Counted from the first letter of the stretch, positions 1 to 8,507 are shown. The stretch: 10,262 nucleotides of DNA from JAFGIT01 sp016929465 [NCBI: Candidatus Coatesbacteria bacterium] (GCA_016929465.1 JAFGIT010000132.1:1-10262), one strand, 5' to 3'. The notes: generated by a model not told the origin, from the sequence alone. Program-made: numbers and translations.

Positions 1-222
1 GAGGGCAAGGAGCACAACCAGGGCGTGGCTTATCTTGATGATGGGACGATGGTTGTAGTTGAGGATGCCCGCAAGTCAATGGGCAAGATCGTCGAGGCAG
101 AGGTCACTAGCGTGCTTCAGACGACTGCGGGCCGTATGATCTTCGCGAAGATGGGCGCTCGTCCCCCGCAAGAATCGAAGCGCGGCGGCAGGAGTTCCGC
201 CTCCAGGGGCGGCCGTTCCTAG
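1..222 (+). CDS. PIN/TRAM-domain protein (YacL-like), C-terminal fragment
   Basis: The reading frame is open from base 1 to the TAG at 220-222, giving 73 residues of a protein that begins upstream of the window. The visible part is a TRAM domain, a small beta-barrel thought to bind RNA: E-G-K-E, then [19 protein letters not shown], then [20 protein letters not shown]. This matches the end of the membrane-anchored PIN-TRAM family (Bacillus YacL, mycobacterial PilT-like proteins), in which an N-terminal PIN nuclease-like domain precedes the TRAM. Those upstream parts are not in the window, so nuclease residues cannot be checked. The tail after the TRAM (about 20 residues) is basic and rich in Gly, Arg and Ser, which suits nucleic-acid contact. 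Placement directly before ispD and ispF is also seen with yacL in Firmicutes. The GTG at 25-27 is internal, not a start. Confidence 0.85.
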   Translation, partial: EGKEHNQGVAYLDDGTMVVVEDARKSMGKIVEAEVTSVLQTTAGRMIFAKMGARPPQESKRGGRSSASRGGRS

Positions 223-237
223 GCTGCATATCGGAGA

Positions 238-960
238 TTGATTGCATTGGAGAGAGCTCCAGGCGCTCCGGTTCAGTTCGTTTCTGCAATCGTAGTAGCC
301 GGAGGCTCCGGTGAGAGGATGGGCTCCGAGGTCGAAAAGCCCTTTATCGAGATTCTCGGAGTGCCCATGCTCTTTTATTCCATGCAGGCGATCCAGGATT
401 GTGAGGACATCTCTGAAATGGTTCTAGTTGTCTTCAAAGGCGGCGAAGAGCGGCTTGATGCTGCCGGGGGAGTTGCACGATTTCCCAAACTAACCGCGAT
501 CGTCGAAGGGGGGCCGAGGCGGCAGGATTCCGTATTCAACGGTCTTGCGGCGTGCGATGATAGAGCGGAAATAGTCGCGGTTCATGACGCAGCGAGGCCG
601 ATGCTGAGGAAGGAGTGGCTTAACTCTGGAATCAACGCCCTTGGAGACTGCGCAGGGGCGATTTTCGCCGCTCCCCTGACCGATACGATCAAGCGCTCAT
701 CCCCCGAAGGGATTGTGCTCGAGACCGTGCCGCGAGACGGTCTATATGCGATTCAGACTCCGCAGATATTTACCAGAGACTGGCTATTCAGAGCTCATAG
801 CAGAGCCCGGCTGAACGGCACAATTGGCACGGACGATGCCGCGTTGGTCGAGGAAATCGGCGGCAAGATAAAGATTTTGCCGGGTCCTCCTAATAATCTG
901 AAGGTGACCTATCAAGATGATCTTCTGGTTCTAAAGGCTTTTTTGGAAGCGAGGAAATAG
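238..960 (+). CDS. ispD: 2-C-methyl-D-erythritol 4-phosphate cytidylyltransferase (IspD)
   Basis: IspD joins MEP to CTP, giving CDP-ME and pyrophosphate, the third step of the cytoplasmic MEP pathway to isoprenoid precursors. Counted from the TTG at 238 the protein has 240 residues, close to the usual 225-240. The nucleotide-binding loop AIVVAGGSGERMG (17-29) is followed by Lys34; Arg27 and Lys34 match the catalytic Arg20/Lys27 of the E. coli enzyme. Also present are VHDAARP (115-121), TDTIKR (148-153), a TVPRDGL segment with its conserved Arg, QTPQIF, TDDAALVE, and a C-terminal NNLKVT with the conserved Lys. The start is uncertain: no ATG is available, and the TTG at 247 (237 aa) is better spaced from the weak GGAG at 233-236 than the TTG at 238. 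It lies 15 nt after the PIN/TRAM gene and 2 nt before ispF, so the three are probably co-transcribed. Confidence 0.95.
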   Translation: MIALERAPGAPVQFVSAIVVAGGSGERMGSEVEKPFIEILGVPMLFYSMQAIQDCEDISEMVLVVFKGGEERLDAAGGVARFPKLTAIVEGGPRRQDSVFNGLAACDDRAEIVAVHDAARPMLRKEWLNSGINALGDCAGAIFAAPLTDTIKRSSPEGIVLETVPRDGLYAIQTPQIFTRDWLFRAHSRARLNGTIGTDDAALVEEIGGKIKILPGPPNNLKVTYQDDLLVLKAFLEARK

Positions 961-962
961 AA

Positions 963-1448
963 TTGGGCAGGTCGGGAATAGGCTTCGATTGTCATAGGCT
1001 GGTCGAGGGGCGGAAGCTCATCCTCGGAGGTGTGGAGATTCCGTATGAGAAGGGGCTCTTAGGGCATTCAGACGGCGATTCGCTCTGCCATGCGATCTGC
1101 GACGCCCTCTTGGGAGCGGCATCCCTTCCCGACATCGGTCACCAGTTTCCCGATACGGATCCCGCGTATAAAGGGGCGTTCAGCCTTGATCTACTGGCAG
1201 CTGTTCGTGAGAAGATCATCGAGACCGGGTTCTATCCAGTGTTCATCGACGCTGTGATCATTGCCCAGGAGCCCAAGATCGGGCCGCATTACGAGGCGAT
1301 GCGCGAGGCCATATCCGGCGCGCTCGAGATCCCTTCATCATGTGTCAGCGTGAAGGCCTCAACCACCGAGGGACTTGGCTTCTTGGGGGCAAAGGAGGGC
1401 ATCGCAGCGCTGGCGATAGCATCCGTCACGGAGATGTCCAGAGAGTGA
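963..1448 (+). CDS. ispF: 2-C-methyl-D-erythritol 2,4-cyclodiphosphate synthase (IspF)
   Basis: IspF cyclises CDP-ME 2-phosphate to MEcPP with release of CMP, two steps after IspD in the MEP pathway; the active form is a trimer with zinc. The 161 residues match the family length of about 157-160. The metal ligands are visible as Asp9 and His11 in GIGFDCH and His43 in the helix after HSDGD, corresponding to E. coli Asp8, His10 and His42. Other hallmarks are LILGGVEIPYEKGLLGHSDGD, DALLGAASLPDIG, FPDTDPAYKGA, IIAQEPKIGPH, and VKASTTEGLGFLGAKEGIAA near the C-terminus. The start is a TTG at 963 with GAGG at 951-954, 8 nt upstream, inside the end of ispD; no ATG lies near the expected N-terminus. 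IspD and IspF are often neighbours or fused, so the 2-nt gap is normal. No clear terminator follows. Confidence 0.96.
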   Translation: MGRSGIGFDCHRLVEGRKLILGGVEIPYEKGLLGHSDGDSLCHAICDALLGAASLPDIGHQFPDTDPAYKGAFSLDLLAAVREKIIETGFYPVFIDAVIIAQEPKIGPHYEAMREAISGALEIPSSCVSVKASTTEGLGFLGAKEGIAALAIASVTEMSRE

Positions 1449-1681
1449 TTCGGGATATTTCTTGCGATTTGGATCGCCATTAGATCGCTTGTTAGCTATC
1501 CTTCCGAGGCTTTTGGGGAAGATGCATTCGAGCGTACGAATGGCTTCACGGCCTACCTTCCATTCTATGGTCCGGTCCCTTATCACACCTTGACGCCGAA
1601 ATTATCCAAAGTTTTTTCCCTCTTGATTTTTGGTGGGGTGAGGGATTATCTTTCTGTGTGTGATTAATCGTAGAGATTAGG
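1449..1681. other. Intergenic region between ispF and the tRNA pair
   Basis: This stretch of 233 nt has no plausible gene. The antisense frames crossing it have no family features. An imperfect hairpin (ATC-CTTCC paired with GGAAGAT, one bulged C, about 1498-1523) lacks a following T-run and is not a convincing terminator for ispF. The last 60 nt are rich in T and G and contain a possible promoter for the tRNA genes, listed separately. Confidence 0.6.
1623..1652 (+). promoter_or_regulatory. Possible sigma70-type promoter for tRNA-Thr/tRNA-Tyr
   Basis: TTGATT (1623-1628) lies 18 nt before TATCTT (1647-1652); each matches the consensus at 4 of 6 positions. Transcription would begin about 20 nt before tRNA-Thr at 1682. 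A T-run just upstream of the -35 resembles the T-run before promoter P1 at 8556. The match is weak and other alignments of the -10 are possible. Confidence 0.35.
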
Positions 1682-1753
1682 GCTGGCGTAGCTCAGTGGT
1701 AGAGCAGCTGATTTGTAATCAGCCGGTCGGGGGTTCGACTCCCTTCGCCAGCT
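1682..1753 (+). tRNA. thrU: tRNA-Thr (anticodon TGT)
   Basis: The cloverleaf is complete. The acceptor GCTGGCG (1682-1688) pairs with CGCCAGC (1746-1752), with T1753 as discriminator. The D-arm contains GCTCAGTGGTAGAGC. The anticodon stem GCTGA/TCAGC encloses the loop TTTGTAA with anticodon TGT at 1714-1716 (codon ACA). The T-loop is TTCGACT, with two G-T pairs in the T-stem. No CCA is encoded, so a CCA-adding enzyme must finish the 3' end. It is the first of two tRNA genes before a terminator. The symbol is assigned by synteny with the E. coli thrU-tyrU-glyT-thrT-tufB operon, where the first tRNA has the same anticodon. Confidence 0.95.
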
Positions 1754-1784
1754 TAATCGCTGAATACGTGATGTTACGAGTGCT

Positions 1785-1866
1785 GGGGAGATACCCAAGC
1801 GGTCAAAGGGGGCAGGCTGTAAACCTGTTGGCGTAGCCTTCGGAGGTTCGAACCCTCCTCTCCCCA
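1785..1866 (+). tRNA. tyrU: tRNA-Tyr (anticodon GTA)
   Basis: This is a class II tRNA with a long variable arm, as expected for bacterial tRNA-Tyr. The acceptor GGGGAGA (1785-1791) pairs with TCTCCCC (1859-1865), with A1866 as discriminator. The anticodon stem GCAGG/CCTGT (one G-T pair) encloses CTGTAAA, giving anticodon GTA at 1819-1821 (codons TAC/TAT). The T-stem GGAGG/CCTCC is perfect around TTCGAAC. No CCA is encoded. It lies 31 nt after tRNA-Thr and is probably on the same transcript; a strong hairpin begins only 8 nt downstream. The symbol is assigned by operon synteny. Confidence 0.96.
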
Positions 1867-1873
1867 CTTAGGG

Positions 1874-1928
1874 CGCTCAGGCCGCTCGTAGAGCTACAAG
1901 GGGCTCAGCGGCCAAGAGCGTTTCTTTT
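1874..1928 (+). terminator. Rho-independent terminator (or attenuator) after tRNA-Tyr
   Basis: CGCTC (1874-1878) pairs with GAGCG (1916-1920), and GGCCGCT (1880-1886) pairs perfectly with AGCGGCC (1907-1913). The two helices are separated by an internal loop of one and two A residues. The 20-nt loop contains a small inner hairpin GTAG-AG-CTAC. TTTCTTTT (1921-1928) follows the stem at once. The 12 strong pairs plus U-run are what an intrinsic terminator needs. It ends only 35 nt before the ATG of the large secreted-protein gene, leaving little room for a separate promoter, so it may be leaky or regulated. Confidence 0.75.
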
Positions 1929-1950
1929 AGGGATCGATGCGAAACCGCAA

Positions 1951-1957
1951 AGGGAGG
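1951..1957 (+). promoter_or_regulatory. Ribosome binding site that fixes the selenoprotein start
   Basis: AGGGAGG lies 6 nt before the ATG at 1964. It sits inside the alternative frame from the ATG at 1937, which has no such site. Starting at 1964 also places a classic signal peptide at the very N-terminus, so 1964 is preferred. Confidence 0.85.
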
Positions 1958-1963
1958 AAAAAC

Positions 1964-4900
1964 ATGCATCGGAATATCATCCTGTCAATCCTGCTGGTTT
2001 TGTTCGTTTTTGCCAGCGCTTCAGCTTGGGCAGCTATGCCTAATGTCGGGGACGTGGCCCCAAACGTTCGATATCAGGACATCGACACCGAGGAGGACCT
2101 TTGGCTTTACGATGAGTATGCCGGCTCGATCGTAGTCCTCGAAATGTTCGCAGGTTATTGAGGCTACTGCAAACCTACGCTGGCAGCGTATCAACAATAT
2201 ATTTGGGATTACTTCAGACCTGACAAACCAGTTTATGTTATCGGAATGGATGTTTACCAAGGCGATTCAGCCGCATCCTGCCGTCAATACAGAGAAGATA
2301 ATGGCTATCATGTCGATTTCGGCTGGGATGAATATGAGGAAGTCGCCGCGAACTATATGGGCTCTGGCTATCCGACCTCGGTCGCGATCGACTGTCAAGA
2401 CCCGCCTATAGTCGTCTGGACTAGGTCGGGGCTGTGCGAAGACACTGACCGGACAAACTACTGCGTTCAGAACCTTCAGGAACAGATTGAGAACGACTGG
2501 TTGCCTCTCTGCAACGACGCCCCAGAGCTCTCTAACCCTGATTACGATCCTGCCTTCGGGCGGACAGACACAGATTTTAATTTCTATATCGACTATTTTG
2601 ACCCTGATGGCGACGCGCCCAATGAGATCATAGTCTTTGTGAACGGAACTCCCCATGCGATGAGCCTCGACACTGGCACCGCTGACAACGGAACTTACGT
2701 CTGGACCGGAACGATTTCCCAGGAAGGTCAGGCGCAATTCTACTTCTATTGCAGCGATGGCAGAGGCGGGGAGGATACGACCGGAAACTACAACGGACCG
2801 TATGTCTATGACGACTACGACCCGCCTTCCTCGAGCTGTTCCGCGCCGTCGAGATCGCAATCGAATACCATAACCGTTGACTACACATCGTCGGACGCGG
2901 ATTCCGGCGTCTCGAGAGTTGACCTCTGGATGCAATGCGCCGGTGGTGGCTACAGCCTGATTGATACTTCCACCAATCAGAATGGAAGCTTCAACGTGAA
3001 CTTGAATTCCGGCAATGCCGTGTATGATTTTTACACGAGAGCGACCGACTTGGTGGGCAATTTAGAGGATGCTCCCGGAACAGAGGATGCCTCCACTATC
3101 TTTGACAATACCGCTCCGGATTCATCGGTTGACCCATCGTTGGAGTACTACTGGAATAATCTACCAGTCCAAATCGACTTCGACGCAGACGATAACTTGA
3201 GCGGAGTTGATTACATTGACCTCTGGTATAGATATGAAGGTGGTTCCTGGACCGACAGCGGACTGACCGCATCCGGCGTGGCAGGCACCTTCAACTTCGA
3301 CGCTCCCCAGGGCCAGGGCGGCTACGAGTTCTACACGATCTCTACCGATCTCAATGGGAACGTTGAAACAGCGCCTACAAGCGCGCAGGCCGATGTCCTT
3401 TACGATGCGACACTGCCTGTCTCGAGCTGCTCGACCATCCCTCAGACAAACGCCGACACGATCGGCATTAGCTTCAATGCATCTGACAACGATGAGGTCG
3501 ATGATACCGATCTTTGGTATCAGTTCGAAGGCGGAGCCTGGACCTACACCGGACAGACGATGAGTGGAGTGTCCGGCACGTTCAACTATACTTTCGGCCA
3601 AGGGGATGGAGTCTATGGATTCTACACCATTTCGCACGATATGGCGACCAACGTCGAGAATCCGCCGGCTTCTGCAGACACCGCGATCAGGCTCGACCAG
3701 ACTATGCCGGAGTCGAATTGCACCGCTGATGCTCTAATCGGCGAATTGCCTTTCGACATCCAATTCACTGCGTCCGATGCCGGCACAGGCGTTGCATCGA
3801 CTAAACTCTACTACCGCTATGAAGGTGAGACTCAGTGGCAGGATGGCTACCAAACAAAGCCGGGCGAGAGCGGCCTGTTCTCACTCGATCCGACGGTCAT
3901 CACGCCCCAATACGGCGATGGCAATTACGAGCTGATGACAATTTGCACGGACAATGTGGGCAATAAGGAGGCTCCTCCCGCTGCCCCCGATCAGACAGTC
4001 ACGCTCGATACCACTCCGCCATCCTCCTTTGTGACGTGCAATTCAATGTCGCCAACATCTCCGTTGCAGTTGGATTATACCGCCAACGATTCTCTCTCGG
4101 GATTGAGCAGCGTCACCCTGTGGTATAACTTCAACGGTGGAGACTGGGTGGATTCAGGTCTGTCCGATACTTTCGGGACATCGGGCAACTCGATCAATGT
4201 CGAGAACGGATCCTTTACCTTCTCATTCCCACATGGTGATGGTGTATATGGCTTCCTGACGATTGCTGCCGACATTGCAGGCAACAATGAGACGCCAGGA
4301 ATGGCAGATTGCACCTGCTCATTCGACACGACGTCGCCCAACACGACCGGGCAGACGGACGGAGTAGTCAATGATCCGACGATACAGATCAACTATCAGT
4401 CGGTCGATGCTCTGACTGCGGTGGCGAATGTTCGTCTCTACTACAAATACACTGATCTCGAGGGTGAGGCAGACGCTACCCTCTATGACACTGGTCTCGA
4501 TGAAACGGCTCCGGCAGGCACATTTGTCTGGGCACCGGACAGAGGACCGGGCTACTACTACTTCTACTTCTCGGCGACGGATACGGCCGGGAATACGGAG
4601 GCGACAAGCGGCGCGGCCGATACGAGCTGTCTCTACGACCCGAGGCTTGCGCTCTCCAATATGACAGCGCCAGGATATGTGACCGAGCCTTCAGTCGCGA
4701 TACAATTCACGACCGACATAGGCAATGATGGCTTCGATCACGTTACCCTCTACTACCGGTTCGGCGAGACGCTGTCTGAGGCAGAGAGTGCCGATTGGAC
4801 GGCAACCGATACGATCTCCACCGAACAAGCGGGAACGCTTAATTTTGCTTGTCCAGATGGGGACGGCTTCTACCAGTTCTTTACTCGCGCGACGAGCGGA

Positions 4901-7900
4901 AGCTGGTTGCTCGAGCCTATTCCTGACGTCGCAGATGGAACCACACTGTTCGACGGGGTTGCTCCCGAGACAACCATCACGGGGCCAGCGATTTCTGCCA
5001 ATTCACAATTCAATCTGAATTACACCACGGTCGAGGCCTATGGCTTGGTCTCCATCGATATCTACTACGAGTATGGAGGCACATGGAGCCTATATACGAC
5101 AGTAACCCAGATGAATGGAGTCGTGGTCTTCAACACTCAGGGCAATGAGGGCGTATATAGCTTCTACACCATCGGAACCGACGTTGCGGGCAACGTAGAA
5201 GACGTGCCAGTGGCAGGCTATGACTGCACGGTTACGGCGGACCTGAATCCTCCGATCTCGCAGGCCAGCGTTGACACTTACGGGACCGGTTTCCCGATCG
5301 AGGTGATCTACACCGCCAGCGATACAGTGACCCCGGTCACCAATGTCTCCCTCTGGGTGAAATATGGAAACGGGCCGTGGACCAGCACCGGTCTCTCCGG
5401 TGCCGGCGATCTCGGCACTCTCTACTACACACCGGCTTCTGCTGTTGAAGGCATATACAGGTTCTATACCTCGGCAGTAGATGAGGCGGGACACTCGGAG
5501 GTATCTCCATCTTCTGATCCGGACCAGATCACAATTGACTGGACACCTCCGGTAACGACCTGCTCCTCGCCAGCGCTTTCGAGCGAGCCGGAAGTCGATG
5601 TGAGTTACACCGGGACCGACCTGCTATCTGGAATGAGCTCCGTCTCGGCGTGGATATACGCCAGCGGCGTTTGGCAGGACACCGGCTTGCTTGGCCCGGC
5701 GGACAGTGGCGTCATCACTGTTGACGTGTCCGCTTGGGGTGAGGGGTCATTCGGATTCTGCGTGCTCGGCCGAGACAATTGCGGCAACGTAGAGGGTCTC
5801 CCGGCTGTGCCGCCAACGGCGACGCTCTATGACATGACGAAACCGACCTCTGCGGCAGGATTACCCGCCGGAGGTCTTTATGCCAACACTTCACCGGTGG
5901 CGATACCCTACACTGCGAACGATGCAGCAAGCGGTGTTGCCAGCGCAAGCCTGTGGTACAAATTCAACGGTGGAGCCTGGCTCAACTCGGGCCTCTCGAA
6001 TACGCCCTCGGGATTGTCACCAATGGCTGATGGCTCATTCTCGTTCATACCGCCGAGCGGAGACGGAACATACCAATTCGCAACACGCGCACTCGACAAC
6101 GCTGGCAATCTGGAAGACCTTCCGGCGACTCCGGATGGCGGAGCTCTCGTGTTCGACCAGACAGCGCCGAGCTCGTCCGTCTCATTCGATGGGACCTATG
6201 CTATCGCGTTCCCGATTGTTCTCGATTATGTGGCTGCAGACTCCACTGCTGGTATTGACGAGGTCTCTCTATTCGTCTCAGTCGATGGTGGAGCCTATGT
6301 GGATACCAATCTAACAGGTACCGCGACAGCGGGTCAGTTCAGCTATACGCCTGACACTCTCGTCGCGGGAACGTATCGCTTCTACTCAGTTGCCAAGGAC
6401 AAGGCAGACAATGTCGAGTCCGCTGCTGCATCGGCAGATGCGACGGTAATATTCGACACGATACCTCCCGTCTCGAGCGCTAAGGTCTCCAAGGCCTACG
6501 CGAACGCTTTCCCGATCTCGGTATCGTTCACTTCAACGGATGCCGGAACTGGCCTCGTTGAGACTCGCCTCTGGGCGAGCTTCAATAACGGCGTCTATAC
6601 CGACACCGGGCTATTCTCGGCCAATAAGTCCGGCACATTCAAATATTTGCCTGGCACCTTGGCCGATGGGACGTATTCGTTCTATACCCGCTCCTCCGAC
6701 ATTGCTGGCAATGTCGAGGCTGCACCTGACGAAGCGGATGCGTCGATAGTAGTTGATAGGATTGCCCCCACGTCGTCCTGCTCGATTGACGGGACGGTGG
6801 CCAATTCATTCCCGCTTTCGATCGATTACACTAGTTCCGACAGCGGCTCTGGTGTTGATCACGTCGAGCTATTCTACAGACTGAATGGCGGTGCTTGGAC
6901 GCTAGTAACCTCGTTGACGGACGCATCCGGCACGTATGACTTCACCCCTGCTCCAATCGCCGATGGGCGATATGAGTTCTACACGAAGGCTTACGACCAC
7001 GCATCCAATGTCGAGGCGACCGCTGGCTCGGAAGACGGAGTAAGCGTTGACACGACGCCCCCAACATCGTCAGCGTTCACGCCTGAAGGGACAGTAGCCT
7101 CGCTGCCGTTCTATGTGTTGTTCAATTCACGCGACGACGCCTCCGGTGTTTCGACGACCACCCTGTGGTATAGCTTCAACGGCGGGGCGTGGTTGGATTC
7201 AGGTCTGGAGAAGAGCGGAACGGTTGGGCAATTCGAATTCTCCGCGCCTGATGGCGAGGGTACCTATCGATTCTATACAATTTGTCAGGACATGGTGGGC
7301 AACGTCGAGGCAGCGCCAAGTGTCCAGGACGGCTCGACCAGGTACCACGTGCCGAAGCCCGAGGTGGAGATCAGTGATGAATCTCTCAGCTTTGGCGAAG
7401 TGAACGTGGGCGGACAGGCGATGCAGTCTCTGTTCATAAGCAATGTCGGTGACACAAACCTGATTGTCCAGGACATCTTGAGTGACGATGCTGCTTTCAC
7501 GGTTTCGATAATGGGCACCTTTCCCAAGACGCTTGGGCCGGGAGCTGCCGTTCTCTGCACCGTCATATTCGCGCCCGATGAGGATGGCGAGTTTGATGCG
7601 GAACTATCGATAGAGACTAATGATCCTCTGTCTCCTATTATGACCGTAGCGCTGTCCGGTACTGGCATTGAGGTCGAGGGTGAGTTCGTTGCCGACATCT
7701 GGGCGAATGGACAGGTATTCGCCTTCAACGACACCCTAATGGTCGAAATGCGTATATGGAACACGGACGACCCTGTGGACATCGACCTCTCAGCGGAGTT
7801 GGTCTTCAATCTCGGTGGTGCTGATGAGCAGGTCTGGTCTGCAGTAGATGGCGGCTGGGTAGCTGGCGAAAGCCTATATGCGAGCGCAATGTCGATCGAG

Positions 7901-8437
7901 ACTGGCTACGACGAGACAACGGAGCTGCTAAGCACGACGCTGCCCTGCAAGCTGCCGATGGTGGTGAAGTCCGGTGTTTACACATTGCGTCTCTCCGCAA
8001 TGGAGGCCGGAACATCCAATCTAATAGCGGATGAGGTCGTAGAGACCTTTGTGCTGGATGGGGACCCGTTCGTTGCCATTTCGGTTGACAAGGCCACCTA
8101 TTCATCACTCGGCGATACGATCAGCATCTCGCTGAATGCACTCGTGCCCTACGGTGTGACTGCTGACTACTATGTCATCATGTTCACTCCGGATGGCTCT
8201 TTCTGGGCACCAACAGGCTTCGGGGCCGTACCGTGGGTTTCAGATGCAGTTCCACTGTTTGCAGGATTGGAGCTAGAGGGAGTCTTCACTTTCTCGGGTG
8301 TAGCCTTTGTGGCGGACCTGCCCGCCTCAGCGCCGTTTGACCTGCCGGGGAATTACACGATTTACACCGGCCTGGTCGAGCCCGGCACGCTGAGCCCGAT
8401 CTCTGATTTGGGAATGGCCACATTCACGATAGAGTAG
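1964..8437 (+). CDS. Secreted thioredoxin-like selenoprotein with 15 Ig-like repeats (TGA read as Sec66)
   Basis: I do not recognise this as a named protein. The 2157-residue frame is open except for one TGA (residue 66), proposed to encode selenocysteine. Order of parts: signal peptide 1-23 (MHR, hydrophobic core, ASAWA); thioredoxin/TlpA-like domain about 25-183, with redox motif Sec66-Gly-Tyr-Cys69-Lys-Pro after a beta strand (VVLEMFAGY) and the cis-proline loop GYPTSVAID at Pro137; a divergent Ig-like domain about 185-283; 15 Ig/FN3-like repeats 286-1794; an ASH/HYDIN-type domain about 1800-1906 (LSFGEVNVGG, FAPDEDGEFDAELSIETND, ALSGTG); two beta-rich domains about 1907-2031 and 2032-2157. 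No C-terminal sorting motif was seen. Inferred role: an exported thiol-disulfide or peroxide-handling enzyme on a long extracellular stalk. The gene lies inside a split tRNA-tuf operon. It ends with three in-frame TAGs. If the TGA is a true stop, this would be a broken gene; the intact frame and SECIS-like hairpin argue against that. Confidence 0.85.
2159..2161 (+). other. In-frame TGA proposed to encode selenocysteine (Sec66)
   Basis: The TGA follows codons for F-A-G-Y and precedes G-Y-C-K-P-T-L. In TlpA/ResA-like thioredoxin domains the motif is F-W-A-x-W-C-x-x-C-x-P, so the TGA falls exactly on the first, nucleophilic cysteine, the position where selenocysteine replaces cysteine in known redox selenoproteins. 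The neighbouring Tyr65 takes the place of the usual Trp, so reading TGA as Trp would not restore the motif. No other in-frame TGA occurs in the gene, and Trp is written TGG many times. Confidence 0.83.
2176..2190 (+). promoter_or_regulatory. Putative bacterial SECIS element
   Basis: TACGCT (2176-2181) pairs perfectly with AGCGTA (2185-2190) around the loop GGC (2182-2184). The loop begins 20 nt after the TGA. This agrees with the general bacterial SECIS model: a hairpin in the coding sequence just after UGA, roughly 16-37 nt from UGA to the apical loop, a short stable upper stem, and a G in the first two loop positions. It would be bound by SelB carrying Sec-tRNA. It also encodes part of helix 1 of the thioredoxin fold (T-L-A-A). 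Confidence 0.72.
2819..7345 (+). repeat. Fifteen tandem Ig/FN3-like protein repeats of about 100 aa
   Basis: Residues 286-1794 of the selenoprotein divide into 15 units averaging 100-101 residues. Each starts near D-x-x-x-P-x-S-S/T, passes an F/Y-T-A-S-D-x-x-S-G-V segment, an L-W-Y-x-F-N-G-G-x-W-x-D-S-G-L strand pair, a G-x-F-x-F-x-P strand, G-D-G-x-Y-x-F-Y-T, and ends in D-x-A-G-N-V-E-x-A-P. Units 5, 11 and 15 are closest to this consensus; 6 and 7 are the most divergent (longer, with insertions around the L-Y-Y strand, and unit 7 lacks the A-G-N motif). The DNA copies are diverged, so this is not a recent expansion. Such arrays form extended beta-sandwich stalks on the outside of cells. Confidence 0.88.
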
Positions 8438-8470
8438 TAGTAGGCTAATTTGTAAGACTTCATGGAAATT

Positions 8471-8507
8471 CGGGCGCCTCGTTCTGCGGGGCGCCCGCTC
8501 CATTTTT
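8471..8507 (+). terminator. Rho-independent terminator of the selenoprotein gene
   Basis: CGGGCGCC (8471-8478) pairs perfectly with GGCGCCCG (8490-8497). The stem can extend inward by a T-G and a C-G pair, leaving a 7-nt loop. The sequence CTCCA and a run of five T (8503-8507) follow. It starts 34 nt after the TAG at 8437. The T-run is five bases from the stem, so efficiency is uncertain. Confidence 0.78.

Noticed and set aside
1498-1523. Hairpin after ispF as its terminator
   Set aside because: The stem has a bulge, the loop is long, and no T-run follows.
1664-1867. Minus-strand ORF of 67 aa with an RRESNPRPADYKSAALPLSY-like sequence
   Set aside because: This is the familiar false protein produced by translating the antisense of tRNA genes; it covers the tRNA-Thr and tRNA-Tyr genes exactly.
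1937-2161. Separate 74-aa protein starting at the ATG at 1937 and ending at the TGA
   Set aside because: The segment is the N-terminal half of the thioredoxin domain. The ATG at 1964 has the RBS and signal peptide; a stop here would cut the redox motif in two.
2159-2161. TGA as a nonsense mutation, sequencing error, or Trp codon
   Set aside because: The following 2091 codons show no decay, the TGA lies on the catalytic position, and a SECIS-like hairpin follows. Trp would destroy the xxC motif and is otherwise TGG in this gene. An error from TGC/TGT cannot be fully excluded without reads.
2267-2935. Minus-strand ORF of 222 aa opposite the thioredoxin and first Ig-like domains
   Set aside because: Its composition (Arg/Val-rich, no motifs) is that of the antisense of a codon-biased gene; the plus strand has a clear domain structure. 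The other antisense frames over the repeats and tuf are rejected for the same reason.
2819-7345. Repeat array considered as a CRISPR or DNA-level tandem repeat
   Set aside because: Similarity is at the protein level with a period of about 300 nt and diverged DNA; there are no short identical repeats with unique spacers.
2246-8437. ATG at 2246 as the true start of a 2063-aa protein
   Set aside because: It has no Shine-Dalgarno, begins inside the thioredoxin fold and would give an exported-type protein with no signal peptide. The upstream in-frame segment supplies all the missing parts.
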